NCBI GenBank assembly: GCA_018262395.1
Contig: JAGSYM010000043.1
Location: 1 to 7,651 of the forward strand
Origin: Nitrospirota bacterium
GTDB taxonomy: Bacteria; Nitrospirota; Thermodesulfovibrionia; Thermodesulfovibrionales; SM23-35
Direction: 5' to 3'
Length of the DNA: 7,651 bases
The notes beneath the pieces were generated by a model. That model was given only the letters and a program-made list of their open reading frames with translations. It searched no databases and was not told the origin of the DNA. Shown here in pieces: positions 1-5,871 of this stretch. Both the position numbers and the translations under genes were made by a program. Within the stretch, counting starts at the first letter, position 1; the number at the start of each line of letters is the position of its first letter.

Positions 1-94
1 GGATTCTGACGTTTTTCCGGCTTGTCAGCAGTTCGAGTGCTGCAAAGATGCCCGAAGGTCCTGAGCCTACAATAACGACGTCATAATGCTTCAC
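1..94 (-). CDS. FAD/NAD(P)-dependent oxidoreductase, N-terminal fragment (runs off left edge)
   Basis: Reverse-strand reading from a GTG at 92-94 gives VKHYDVVIVGSGPSGIFAAL and then ELLTSRKNVRI up to the window edge. This is a textbook Rossmann start: a hydrophobic beta strand, the dinucleotide-binding GxGxxG motif (GSGPSG, residues 10-15) and the following helix. It therefore binds FAD or NAD(P); the specific reaction cannot be told from 31 residues. The opening resembles the uncharacterised FAD-dependent dehydrogenases of COG2509, but that is recollection. An in-frame TGA at 116-118 limits the start, and the GTG is the only ordinary start codon after it. AAAGGTAG upstream, overlapping the surE stop, can serve as Shine-Dalgarno. 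The gene begins 7 bases after the surE stop, so the two are probably co-transcribed and translationally coupled. Confidence 0.82.
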   Translation of the reverse strand, partial: MKHYDVVIVGSGPSGIFAALELLTSRKNVRI

Positions 95-101
95 GGTTTC
101 G

Positions 102-872
102 CTACCTTTGGAGATTCAATGATAATTTGTTTTTTAAAAATTTGAGAGCATCGTAATTCGTGAGGTCGAGATGAACTGGGGTGATCGAGACATAGTTATC
201 CTGAATAGCCTGCATATCGGTGTCTTCACCATGCTCCCAGTAAGGATTGCCTCCCCCGATCCAGTAATGCTTTTGACCATGGGGGTCGAATGTCTCCTTA
301 ATCGAATCGTCGTAAATGCGCTTCCCCTGTCTCGTCAGTTTTAAGCCGTTTATGCTGTTGCGCGGGACATCCGGAATATTCACATTCAGCAGCGTGTCAT
401 ACGGAAGGGAGTGTACGAGAATATACCTGCCTATTTCAGCGGCGATCTCTGCTGCTGTTTCAAAATGTGCATGGGATGACGGCTGTTTTTGCAAGACCAG
501 GGAAACAGCGAATGCAGGAATCCCCATGATTGTGCTCTCGATCGCCGCAGAAACAGTGCCGGAATACGTAATATCATCTCCAAGATTTGCGCCTTTGTTG
601 ATGCCGGATACAATGAAAAGCGGCCTCAGCGGGAGGATTTTGTTTACTCCGACAGCAACGCAGTCGGTCGGTGTGCCATTTATGCTATAGACACGTTCCT
701 TCAGTTGTTCTACCCTCAGCGGTCTGTGCATCGTGAGGGCATGGCTCACCGCACTCCGCTCCCTGTCGGGTGCGATGACATATGCATCCCCAATGGTGTT
801 CATTGCCTCGAAAAGGTAAGTCAGACCGGGGGAGTACACTCCGTCGTCATTTGTAACAAGAATGACCGACAT
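102..872 (-). CDS. surE: 5'/3'-nucleotidase SurE
   Basis: SurE is a metal-dependent phosphatase of the cytoplasm that removes 5'- or 3'-phosphate from nucleoside monophosphates, and in some members acts on short polyphosphate. The 256-residue length is normal. Family motifs are all present: the N-terminal strand and metal site ILVTNDDGVYSPG (Asp9, Asp10), the PDRERSAVSHALT loop (metal-ligand Ser40), the substrate segment NGTPTDCV (66-72), and SGINKGANLGDDITYSGTV (89-107; Asn92 is the last metal ligand). The ATG at 870-872 puts NDDG at the usual distance from the N terminus, although no strong Shine-Dalgarno precedes it. It is divergent from purM, with a 97-base gap, and heads a minus-strand unit with the oxidoreductase that follows. 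Identification is secure; the physiological substrate here is not known. Confidence 0.96.
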   Translation of the reverse strand: MSVILVTNDDGVYSPGLTYLFEAMNTIGDAYVIAPDRERSAVSHALTMHRPLRVEQLKERVYSINGTPTDCVAVGVNKILPLRPLFIVSGINKGANLGDDITYSGTVSAAIESTIMGIPAFAVSLVLQKQPSSHAHFETAAEIAAEIGRYILVHSLPYDTLLNVNIPDVPRNSINGLKLTRQGKRIYDDSIKETFDPHGQKHYWIGGGNPYWEHGEDTDMQAIQDNYVSITPVHLDLTNYDALKFLKNKLSLNLQR

Positions 873-969
873 TTTCTATTGTATCAAAAAATATAAGGTA
901 CTTGCTCTGCATATCCTGTTTGTGCAAAATAAAGAAGTTTTATATCCATCCGTAATATGATAAAAAACA

Positions 970-2001
970 ATGAAACAGCTTACGTATAGAAAATCCGGCG
1001 TCGATATTGATGAAGGAGAAAAGTTTGTCAGGCTTCTCTCCCCGATGGCCAGGAAGACATTCAGGCAGGAAGTGATAACCGATATCGGGTCATTCAACGC
1101 GCTCTTCAGGCTTGATATCCGCAAGTATAAAGACCCTGTCCTCGTGAGCGGAACAGACGGCGTCGGAACAAAACTGAAGATTGCCATCTTGATGGATAAG
1201 CATGATACGGTCGGGATCGACCTCGTTGCAATGTGTGTGAATGATATCCTTACAAGCGGTGCCGAACCGTTATTTTTCCTTGATTACTTTGCCACCGGAA
1301 AACTGAAAGCAGTGAAGGCGACAGAGGTTGTGAAAGGCATTGTCAAAGGGTGTACGGAAGCGGGGTGTTCACTGATTGGCGGCGAAACAGCTGAAATGCC
1401 GGGGTTCTACGCGGAGGATGAATATGATCTTTCCGGGTTTGCTGTTGGCGTTGCAGACCGGAATAAGATTGTTGACGGCTCTGCGATAAAGGAAGGGGAT
1501 TCGATTATCGGCATCGCTTCAAACGGCCTCCACAGCAACGGGTTCTCACTTGTCAGGAGACTTTTTTTCGATATAAAAAAGATGAATGTTTCGTCATATC
1601 TCCCTGAGATTGGGGCACGGCTCGGCGATGAGCTGTTGAAGCCGACAAAGATCTATGTGAAAGCTTTTATGGCGCTGGGAAATACAGTCAAAATAAAGGG
1701 AATGGCACATATTACCGGAGGAGGGATCCCGGGGAACCTGCCGAGGGTTTTGCCAAAAAATATGGGTGCTGTCATTCAGACCGGGACATGGCCTGTCCCC
1801 CGTATTTTCAGCATCATCAGGAAATTGGGAAATGTTCCGGAAGAAGATATGGAAAAAACCTTTAACATGGGGATAGGGTATGCCATGGTTGTCTCAAAGC
1901 GCAAAGCGGATATTGCAATTTCAATACTGAGACAAGCAGGATACCAGGCATTTATGATCGGTCAGATAGAAAAGGGAACCCACGGTGTTCGATATTTATA
2001 A
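970..2001 (+). CDS. purM: Phosphoribosylformylglycinamidine cyclo-ligase (AIR synthetase) PurM
   Basis: PurM catalyses the fifth step of de novo purine synthesis, ATP-dependent closure of FGAM to aminoimidazole ribonucleotide, in the cytoplasm. At 343 residues it is essentially the length of E. coli PurM. The order of motifs is canonical: the N-terminal MKQLTYRKSGVDIDEGE, the ATP/metal segment VSGTDGVGTKLK (59-70), GIDLVAMCVNDIL (82-94), GAEPLFFLDY, the signature GGETAEMPGFY (137-147), DLSGFAVGV (153-161), GIASNGLHSNGFSLVR (181-196) and HITGGGIPGNLPRVLP (247-262) in the C-terminal half. The start ATG at 970 matches the family N terminus; its Shine-Dalgarno is weak and AT-rich. hisF follows after 18 bases on the same strand, so the two are probably one transcript. 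No truncation or missing key motif is seen. Confidence 0.97.
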   Translation: MKQLTYRKSGVDIDEGEKFVRLLSPMARKTFRQEVITDIGSFNALFRLDIRKYKDPVLVSGTDGVGTKLKIAILMDKHDTVGIDLVAMCVNDILTSGAEPLFFLDYFATGKLKAVKATEVVKGIVKGCTEAGCSLIGGETAEMPGFYAEDEYDLSGFAVGVADRNKIVDGSAIKEGDSIIGIASNGLHSNGFSLVRRLFFDIKKMNVSSYLPEIGARLGDELLKPTKIYVKAFMALGNTVKIKGMAHITGGGIPGNLPRVLPKNMGAVIQTGTWPVPRIFSIIRKLGNVPEEDMEKTFNMGIGYAMVVSKRKADIAISILRQAGYQAFMIGQIEKGTHGVRYL

Positions 2002-2019
2002 GGAGGAAAGGAACTTCTC

Positions 2020-2790
2020 ATGGACAGAATAACAATCATGCCGTGCCTTGATATGAAAGAGGGAAGGGTCGTGAAAGGGGTTCATTTTGTCGATATCAAA
2101 GATGCCGGCGACCCTGCGGAAAACGCAGCTTTTTATCAGAAAGAAGGAGCCGATGAATTAGCGATGCTCGACATAGCGGCAACAGTCGAGAATCGCAAGA
2201 CTCGGCTGGAATGGGTCAGGAATGTTTCATCAGTCATCAGCATCCCCCTGACAGTTGGTGGCGGCATCTCGACTCTTGAGGACATTGAACTTGTGCTCGC
2301 ATCGGGTGCAGGCAAGATTTCCATGAACAGCGCTGCTGTCAAAAATCCTGACCTCGTCAGGCAGGCAGCGAAAGCATATGGTCCCGGCAGAATAACCGTA
2401 GCTATTGATGCGAGAAGGAACAAGGAGATGCCATCAGGGTTTGAACTGGTTGTTTCCGGGGGGACTAAGCCTGTCGGAAAGGATGCAATAGCGTGGGCAA
2501 AACAATGTCAGGATCTGGGAGCCAGTGTCATTCTCCCTACCAGCATGGACGGTGACGGAACTCAAGCCGGATATGATCTGGAATTCACCAGAGCAATCGT
2601 CGATGCAGTTGACCTACCGGTGGTGGCGTCAGGCGGTGCCGGAACCCTTGAGCATTTCTATGAAGCAGCAACAAAAGGAGGGGCGACTATCCTGCTGGCT
2701 GCGTCTGTCTTTCATTACCGGATCCTGAGCATTCAGGAAGTGAAAAAATATCTTCGTTCAAAGGGCCTGCAAGTATGCGGAGATACGTAG
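2020..2790 (+). CDS. hisF: Imidazole glycerol phosphate synthase cyclase subunit HisF (divergent copy)
   Basis: HisF is a (beta/alpha)8 barrel that uses ammonia from the glutaminase HisH to turn PRFAR into imidazole glycerol phosphate and AICAR. The 256-residue product aligns over its whole length with the family. General acid/base Asp11 (PCLDMKEGRVVKG, with Lys19) and Asp130 (VAIDARR) are kept, as are the phosphate-binding segments TVGGGI (78-83), SMNSAAV (101-107), TSMDGDGT (174-181) and VASGGAG (202-208). By alignment to the T. maritima enzyme, two of four ammonia-gate residues differ (Thr5 for Arg5, Val170 for Glu167; Glu46 and Lys99 remain) and interface Asp98 is Gly. The usual SxDRDG reads SMDGDG. 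AGGAGG (2001-2006) and AAGGA (2008-2012) precede the ATG; the closer is better spaced. It follows purM by 18 bases, not hisA or hisH. It could be the organism's normal HisF or a paralogue. Confidence 0.88.
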   Translation: MDRITIMPCLDMKEGRVVKGVHFVDIKDAGDPAENAAFYQKEGADELAMLDIAATVENRKTRLEWVRNVSSVISIPLTVGGGISTLEDIELVLASGAGKISMNSAAVKNPDLVRQAAKAYGPGRITVAIDARRNKEMPSGFELVVSGGTKPVGKDAIAWAKQCQDLGASVILPTSMDGDGTQAGYDLEFTRAIVDAVDLPVVASGGAGTLEHFYEAATKGGATILLAASVFHYRILSIQEVKKYLRSKGLQVCGDT

Positions 2791-2867
2791 ATTGACAGGA
2801 CTCCCCGGTTTCAAATACTGCGAATGCAGATGTTAAATATTGATGCGTTGGAATTTCAAGGAAAATG

Positions 2868-2889
2868 AAAAAATAATGATTAATTTTTT
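2868..2889. terminator. Possible weak bidirectional terminator between convergent hisF and PAS gene
   Basis: Seven-base perfect inverted repeat AAAAAAT / ATTTTTT (2868-2874 and 2883-2889) around an 8-base loop, lying between the stop of hisF and the stop of the convergent PAS gene. The stem is purely A:T and would be weak, so this is only the best candidate in a 111-base gap, not a confident terminator. Confidence 0.22.
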
Positions 2890-2901
2890 GATGGTATGAT
2901 T

Positions 2902-4137
2902 TTAATTAATTTTACGCTTCAATTCATCTGTTAATTGCTTCAACTGTTGTTCTGTTTTTTTACGCTCTGTAATATCACGGCTGCTGCCCCGTCTCCCGAG
3001 ATATATTCCGTTCTCACTGTAAATTGGCTGGCAGTAACGGCTGAGCCAGCGCTCATCACCGGAGCGGGTAATGATACGGAAATCCACATGAGGAATTTCA
3101 GTGCTGCCGCTCAATACTTCACGAAAATGTTTTCTCACTATTTCACGGTCAACTGGATGAGTAATTTTTATAAGCAGCTCACCATGCACGAATTCGTCCC
3201 TGCGATATCCGGTAATCCGCTCACATGAGGGGGACACATACATGTATTTGCCTGATGGATCTACCCAGTCCTCCCAGTCATATGTGAAGTCGGCGACAAT
3301 GCGATATTTTTCTTCACTCTTCCGCAAATCTTCCTCTGCCAACTTGCGCTTGGTAAGGTCACGATTACTTACTCGTGTCCCTAAAAAGTTTCCGTCACTA
3401 TCAAAAACCGGCTGGCAGTTATGACCAATCCACCGAACAGTTCCATCTTTGCGAATAATACGGAATTCAATCTCAGTCGCAAGATGTTGGTTTTCTTTAT
3501 CTGACACGTGGTTGATAAAGATATGTTGGTCTTCAGGGTGAATAATACGCCAAATCAAGTCGGGGTCTGAGAGAAACTCCCCGGTATCATACCCAGTAAT
3601 ACGTTGGCAGGATGGCGATAGGTAAATAATGTTCTTGTCAGGACTGATCCAATATCCCCAGTCATAGGTATTTTCAGAAACAATGCGGTACTTTGTTTCG
3701 GACTCCTGCAGAGAGGCTTCCATCATCTTACGTAGAGTAATGTCACTTTGGACAGATATCAAGCATCTCTTGCCCCTGAGTTTTACAGCGCTGATTCGTG
3801 CTTCCGTATAAAATACTGTGCCGTCTTTTCTTTTGTTACTGAATTCATCTGACCAAGCTTTTTGTTCATCCAATATGTGATTAATTTCCTTATAAATCTG
3901 TGCATTCTTTTCCTCAGAATACGTGGTCAGCTCTGAAACGTGTTTGCCTATTAATTCATTCTGATTGTATCCGAACATGGCATCGAAGGCAGGATTGGTA
4001 TATAATATGACTCCTTTATCATTGGATACATTAACCCCCTCAGCCATACTCTCCAACACTGAAGAAAGTGCTTTCAATATTTCATCGTTCAATTTCTTTT
4101 GTCGAAGAAATGAATTGAATGCAGGTTTTTTGGTCAT
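2902..4137 (-). CDS. Triple PAS-domain protein without output domain
   Basis: A 411-residue soluble protein made of three PAS/PAC modules: PAS1 about 22-137 (NPAFDAMFGYNQNELIG), PAS2 about 148-265 (SPSCQRITGYDTGEF) and PAS3 about 277-393 (SPSCERITGYRRDEF). Each ends in a PAC-type tail: SDIT, NRDLT and SRDIT. PAS2 and PAS3 are close duplicates, both with YRIV then TYDW, SPSC.RITGY and HP.D, of the PAS fold-3 type. PAS domains bind small ligands or cofactors or mediate pairing. There is no membrane segment, histidine kinase, GGDEF or EAL domain. The protein stops after a short helical ERKKTEQQLKQLTDELKRK segment that in relatives leads into a kinase. The frame is open further upstream (to 4434), but that part is antisense to the Nudix gene and not PAS-like, so I chose the ATG at 4135-4137. 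No clear Shine-Dalgarno precedes it. It may act as a partner protein or be a truncated sensor kinase. Confidence 0.85.
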   Translation of the reverse strand: MTKKPAFNSFLRQKKLNDEILKALSSVLESMAEGVNVSNDKGVILYTNPAFDAMFGYNQNELIGKHVSELTTYSEEKNAQIYKEINHILDEQKAWSDEFSNKRKDGTVFYTEARISAVKLRGKRCLISVQSDITLRKMMEASLQESETKYRIVSENTYDWGYWISPDKNIIYLSPSCQRITGYDTGEFLSDPDLIWRIIHPEDQHIFINHVSDKENQHLATEIEFRIIRKDGTVRWIGHNCQPVFDSDGNFLGTRVSNRDLTKRKLAEEDLRKSEEKYRIVADFTYDWEDWVDPSGKYMYVSPSCERITGYRRDEFVHGELLIKITHPVDREIVRKHFREVLSGSTEIPHVDFRIITRSGDERWLSRYCQPIYSENGIYLGRRGSSRDITERKKTEQQLKQLTDELKRKIN

Positions 4138-4254
4138 TGTAAGTTTTAGATATAATTTTATTTTGATTTTCCTGAAAATATATTTAATATAACATACGAA
4201 TTGAATTGTTGATGAGCAAGAACAGGTCGGATATGCAATTGATATTATAGGGAT

Positions 4255-4728
4255 ATGCCAGAGATCAGCGCAGGCTTGCTCTTGTACCGAGTGCGAAACA
4301 GAGAAATCGAGGTCTTCCTCGTACATCCCGGCGGACCCTTCTGGTCTGGAAAAGACATCGGGGCATGGTCTATACCAAAGGGTCTTGTTGACCCGGATGA
4401 AGACCCTCTTTCTGCAGCGCAGCGGGAGTTTCATGAAGAAACAGGCTTTAAGGTTTCAGGATATTTTCTTCAGCTTAGTCCGCTGAAAACAAAAAGCGGG
4501 AAAACAATACAGGCGTGGGCTGTCGAGCGCAATTACGATCCTTTAGAAATAAAAAGCAATACATTCACGATGGAATGGCCTCCCCATTCAGGCAAGCGGG
4601 GAGAATTTCCTGAAGTTGACCGTGCTGCATGGTTTGTAATGAAGGAGGCCAAAAGGAAAATCCATGAGGCACAGGTGCCATTGATAGAAGAGCTTGCGCA
4701 TATGGTATCAGAAAAACGTGTATATTGA
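4255..4728 (+). CDS. Nudix hydrolase
   Basis: The Nudix box GX5EX7REUXEEXGU is matched exactly at residues 43-65: Gly43, Glu49, Arg57-Glu58, Glu61-Glu62, Gly64 with Phe at both hydrophobic positions. Nudix enzymes hydrolyse a nucleoside diphosphate linked to another group, using Mg bound by the box glutamates. The N-terminal MPEISAGLLLYR and HPGGPFW, and the late EFPEVDRAAWF (117-127), resemble a bacterial subgroup of predicted NTP or diadenosine-polyphosphate hydrolases (COG4119-like). Substrate cannot be fixed from sequence. The start is supported by the family N terminus, although only AGGG two bases from the ATG precedes it, so initiation may be weak or leaderless. It is divergent from the PAS gene (117-base gap) and is followed after 19 bases by a phosphodiesterase gene. 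Confidence 0.92.
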   Translation: MPEISAGLLLYRVRNREIEVFLVHPGGPFWSGKDIGAWSIPKGLVDPDEDPLSAAQREFHEETGFKVSGYFLQLSPLKTKSGKTIQAWAVERNYDPLEIKSNTFTMEWPPHSGKRGEFPEVDRAAWFVMKEAKRKIHEAQVPLIEELAHMVSEKRVY

Positions 4729-4747
4729 TAAGAAAGGACCGTAATCC

Positions 4748-5437
4748 ATGTTTCTGAAAGTCGGCCATCGCGGAGCCAAGGCTTATGAGATCGAGAATAC
4801 TCTCGAAAGCTTCATCAAGGCAATCGAACTGGGAGCGAATGCTATCGAACTTGATGTGCGGATATCGCAAGACGCTCAATTAATTATCAGCCACGATGAT
4901 AATCTGAAAAAGGTCTTCGGGAAAGACGTGTGCATAAACGATGCAACGCTAAAAGAACTGAGGCATATGACCGAAAACAGGATTGTTACCCTTGAGGAAG
5001 TATTACGCTTTATCGGCAAAAAAGCTGAAAAAATACTGATTGAAGTAAAAGAGGCTGGTTACGAAAACAAGGTTTTGGATGTGATCAGGAAAGAGAAACT
5101 GGAAGACAGGGTTATCATCGTCTCTTTCCACGAAGAAACACTTGCTCACATCAGGACTATCGACAAGAAAATCGAAACCGGCTTCATTTATACGAAAGTC
5201 AAGAATCCCATTGACACAGCCTTAAAGCTGAATGCCCAGTATCTGGTTCCTCTGTACAGATTCGTTCACCGGAGAGATATAGCAAAGGCACACAAGAGCA
5301 ATCTGAAGGTAATCGTCTGGACGATTAATACACCAATAGAAGCCCAAAACTATATTGCAAAAGACGTTGATGGTATAGCTACCGACAAACCGGACATTTT
5401 TCGCAGGATAATGCACGTCACACATGACGGGATTTAA
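4748..5437 (+). CDS. Glycerophosphodiester phosphodiesterase family protein
   Basis: GDPD-family TIM barrel of 229 residues, short as in the cytoplasmic UgpQ-like group. The family reaction splits a glycerophosphodiester into glycerol 3-phosphate and an alcohol, with Ca or Mg. Visible signatures are HRG (His7, Arg8), ENTLESF (16-22), the metal site ELDVRIS (Glu34, Asp36), ISHDDNL with catalytic His49, LIEVK with Glu99, VSFHEE (125-130), and the terminal VWTINT (190-195) and DGIATDKPD (208-216). There is no signal peptide, so a cytosolic enzyme is expected. AAGGA at 4734-4738 lies 9 bases before the ATG. It is the second gene after the Nudix hydrolase and probably shares its transcript; both could serve turnover of phosphodiester metabolites, which is inference. 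The exact lipid headgroup substrate is unknown. Confidence 0.93.
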   Translation: MFLKVGHRGAKAYEIENTLESFIKAIELGANAIELDVRISQDAQLIISHDDNLKKVFGKDVCINDATLKELRHMTENRIVTLEEVLRFIGKKAEKILIEVKEAGYENKVLDVIRKEKLEDRVIIVSFHEETLAHIRTIDKKIETGFIYTKVKNPIDTALKLNAQYLVPLYRFVHRRDIAKAHKSNLKVIVWTINTPIEAQNYIAKDVDGIATDKPDIFRRIMHVTHDGI

Positions 5438-5514
5438 TCTGACGAACAATATCATGTTCTGTGAATGACTTCATCAAATATGCATACTAAAATACTTCTT
5501 GTTTTCTGCTGAGT

Positions 5515-5537
5515 ACATTTGTAAATGTCGAATTCGA
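5515..5537. repeat. Adjacent inverted repeats: ACATTT-GT-AAATGT and palindrome TCGAATTCGA
   Basis: ACATTT (5515-5520) and AAATGT (5523-5528) are perfect inverted arms with a 2-base spacer. They are directly followed by the perfect 10-base palindrome TCGAATTCGA (5528-5537). The whole is framed by AGTAC at 5512-5516 and 5546-5550. Such short dyads can be operator sites, but no promoter or nearby gene start is associated here. Function unknown. Confidence 0.35.
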
Positions 5538-5662
5538 ACGAACTTAGTACTTGAGAATCACTGTTTGAATATAACACAAAAAAACCCACTAGCAAAAAGG
5601 ACAGATTACTGTTTATGAAGCCAGTAATGTAACTCTCTTATAAATTCAATCATCGATAAAAA

Positions 5663-5728
5663 GAGATCAAGTGAGAGGGTATTAGCCCGTCAGGCAAAAG
5701 GTTATGGGTTTAAGTCCTATCCACCTCG
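5663..5728 (+). pseudogene. Degenerate tRNA-like sequence (GTC anticodon position), possible tRNA pseudogene or attachment scar
   Basis: Read from the 3' end, this folds as tRNA: discriminator G5728; acceptor strand CCACCTC (5721-5727); a perfect 5-bp T-stem ATGGG/CCTAT (5704-5708 with 5716-5720, one G-T) around a 7-base loop TTTAAGT; a 5-base variable loop AGGTT; and an anticodon stem TTAGC/GCAAA (5682-5686 with 5694-5698, one mismatch) around a 7-base loop CCGTCAG, placing GTC (Asp) at positions 34-36. The 5' part is wrong: the expected GAGGTGG acceptor strand is at best GAGATCA (5663-5669), and only 12 bases remain where the D-arm region should have about 19. Position 33 is C, not T, and T-loop position 56 is T, not C. 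No CCA is encoded. It is therefore a decayed or partial tRNA rather than a working one. Confidence 0.45.
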
Positions 5729-5858
5729 TAATAAATTTCTTTTAATATTAAGTCTACCAAGTATCGCGGCATATTATAAGTTCCAGACAGAACTAAAGAA
5801 TTGTAGTCCCTGCCCGGAAGACTATAGTTCCCGTGCCATCCAAAAGTGTAGTATTAAG

Positions 5859-5870
5859 ATAAGCGCTTAT
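5859..5870. repeat. 12-base perfect palindrome just after the DUF928 stop codon
   Basis: ATAAGCGCTTAT is self-complementary and lies one base beyond the TAG stop (5872-5874) of the DUF928 gene. It could form the core of a short hairpin at the mRNA end, but no T-run follows on the minus strand, so calling it a terminator is not justified. Confidence 0.35.
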
Positions 5871-5871
5871 T

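Larger units (their letters stand above)
5438..5871. other. 434-base non-coding gap with inverted repeats and a tRNA-like relic
   Basis: This lies between the convergent phosphodiesterase and DUF928 genes. No reading frame here looks like a protein. It is AT-rich compared with the genes on both sides. It holds the inverted repeats near 5515-5537, an ATTACTG / CAGTAAT stem (5605-5611 and 5622-5628, 10-base loop), the tRNA-like sequence at 5663-5728 and a 12-base palindrome at 5859-5870. No GC-rich stem followed by a T-run was found on either strand, so no classical terminator is assigned to either neighbouring gene. Confidence 0.6.

Noticed and set aside
316..896. Two plus-strand open frames opposite surE
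   Set aside because: Both are antisense shadows of a gene with full family motifs and have no recognisable domain.
902..930. TTGCTC and CAAAAT with 17-base spacing as purM promoter
   Set aside because: Only 3 of 6 and 4 of 6 consensus matches in AT-rich DNA; chance level.
876..1187. Minus-strand open frame over the purM start and the surE leader
   Set aside because: Antisense to the conserved PurM N terminus; no domain, low-complexity translation.
2818..2829. CTGC-GAAT-GCAG hairpin after hisF as terminator
   Set aside because: Only 4 bp of stem and no T-run.
2935..3228. Plus-strand open frame opposite the third PAS domain
   Set aside because: The opposite strand encodes a clear PAS domain; this frame has no motif.
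4243..4248. TATTAT as -10 box for a leaderless Nudix mRNA
   Set aside because: Position relative to the ATG would fit leaderless initiation, but there is no acceptable -35 at 16-18 bases.
4138..4434. N-terminal extension of the PAS protein by about 99 residues
   Set aside because: The frame is open, but it runs antisense through the Nudix gene and its AT-rich leader, the translation is Cys/Lys-rich and unlike PAS, and an ATG at 4137 gives a normal PAS N terminus.
5605..5628. ATTACTG / CAGTAAT hairpin as terminator of the phosphodiesterase operon
   Set aside because: The stem is perfect for 7 bp, but it is AT-rich, nearly 170 bases past the stop and has no T-run after it.
5663..5728. tmRNA 3' end or a working tRNA-Asp
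   Set aside because: No tmRNA 5' partner or tag frame nearby; the D-arm and 5' acceptor strand are defective and position 33 is C, so a functional tRNA is unlikely.
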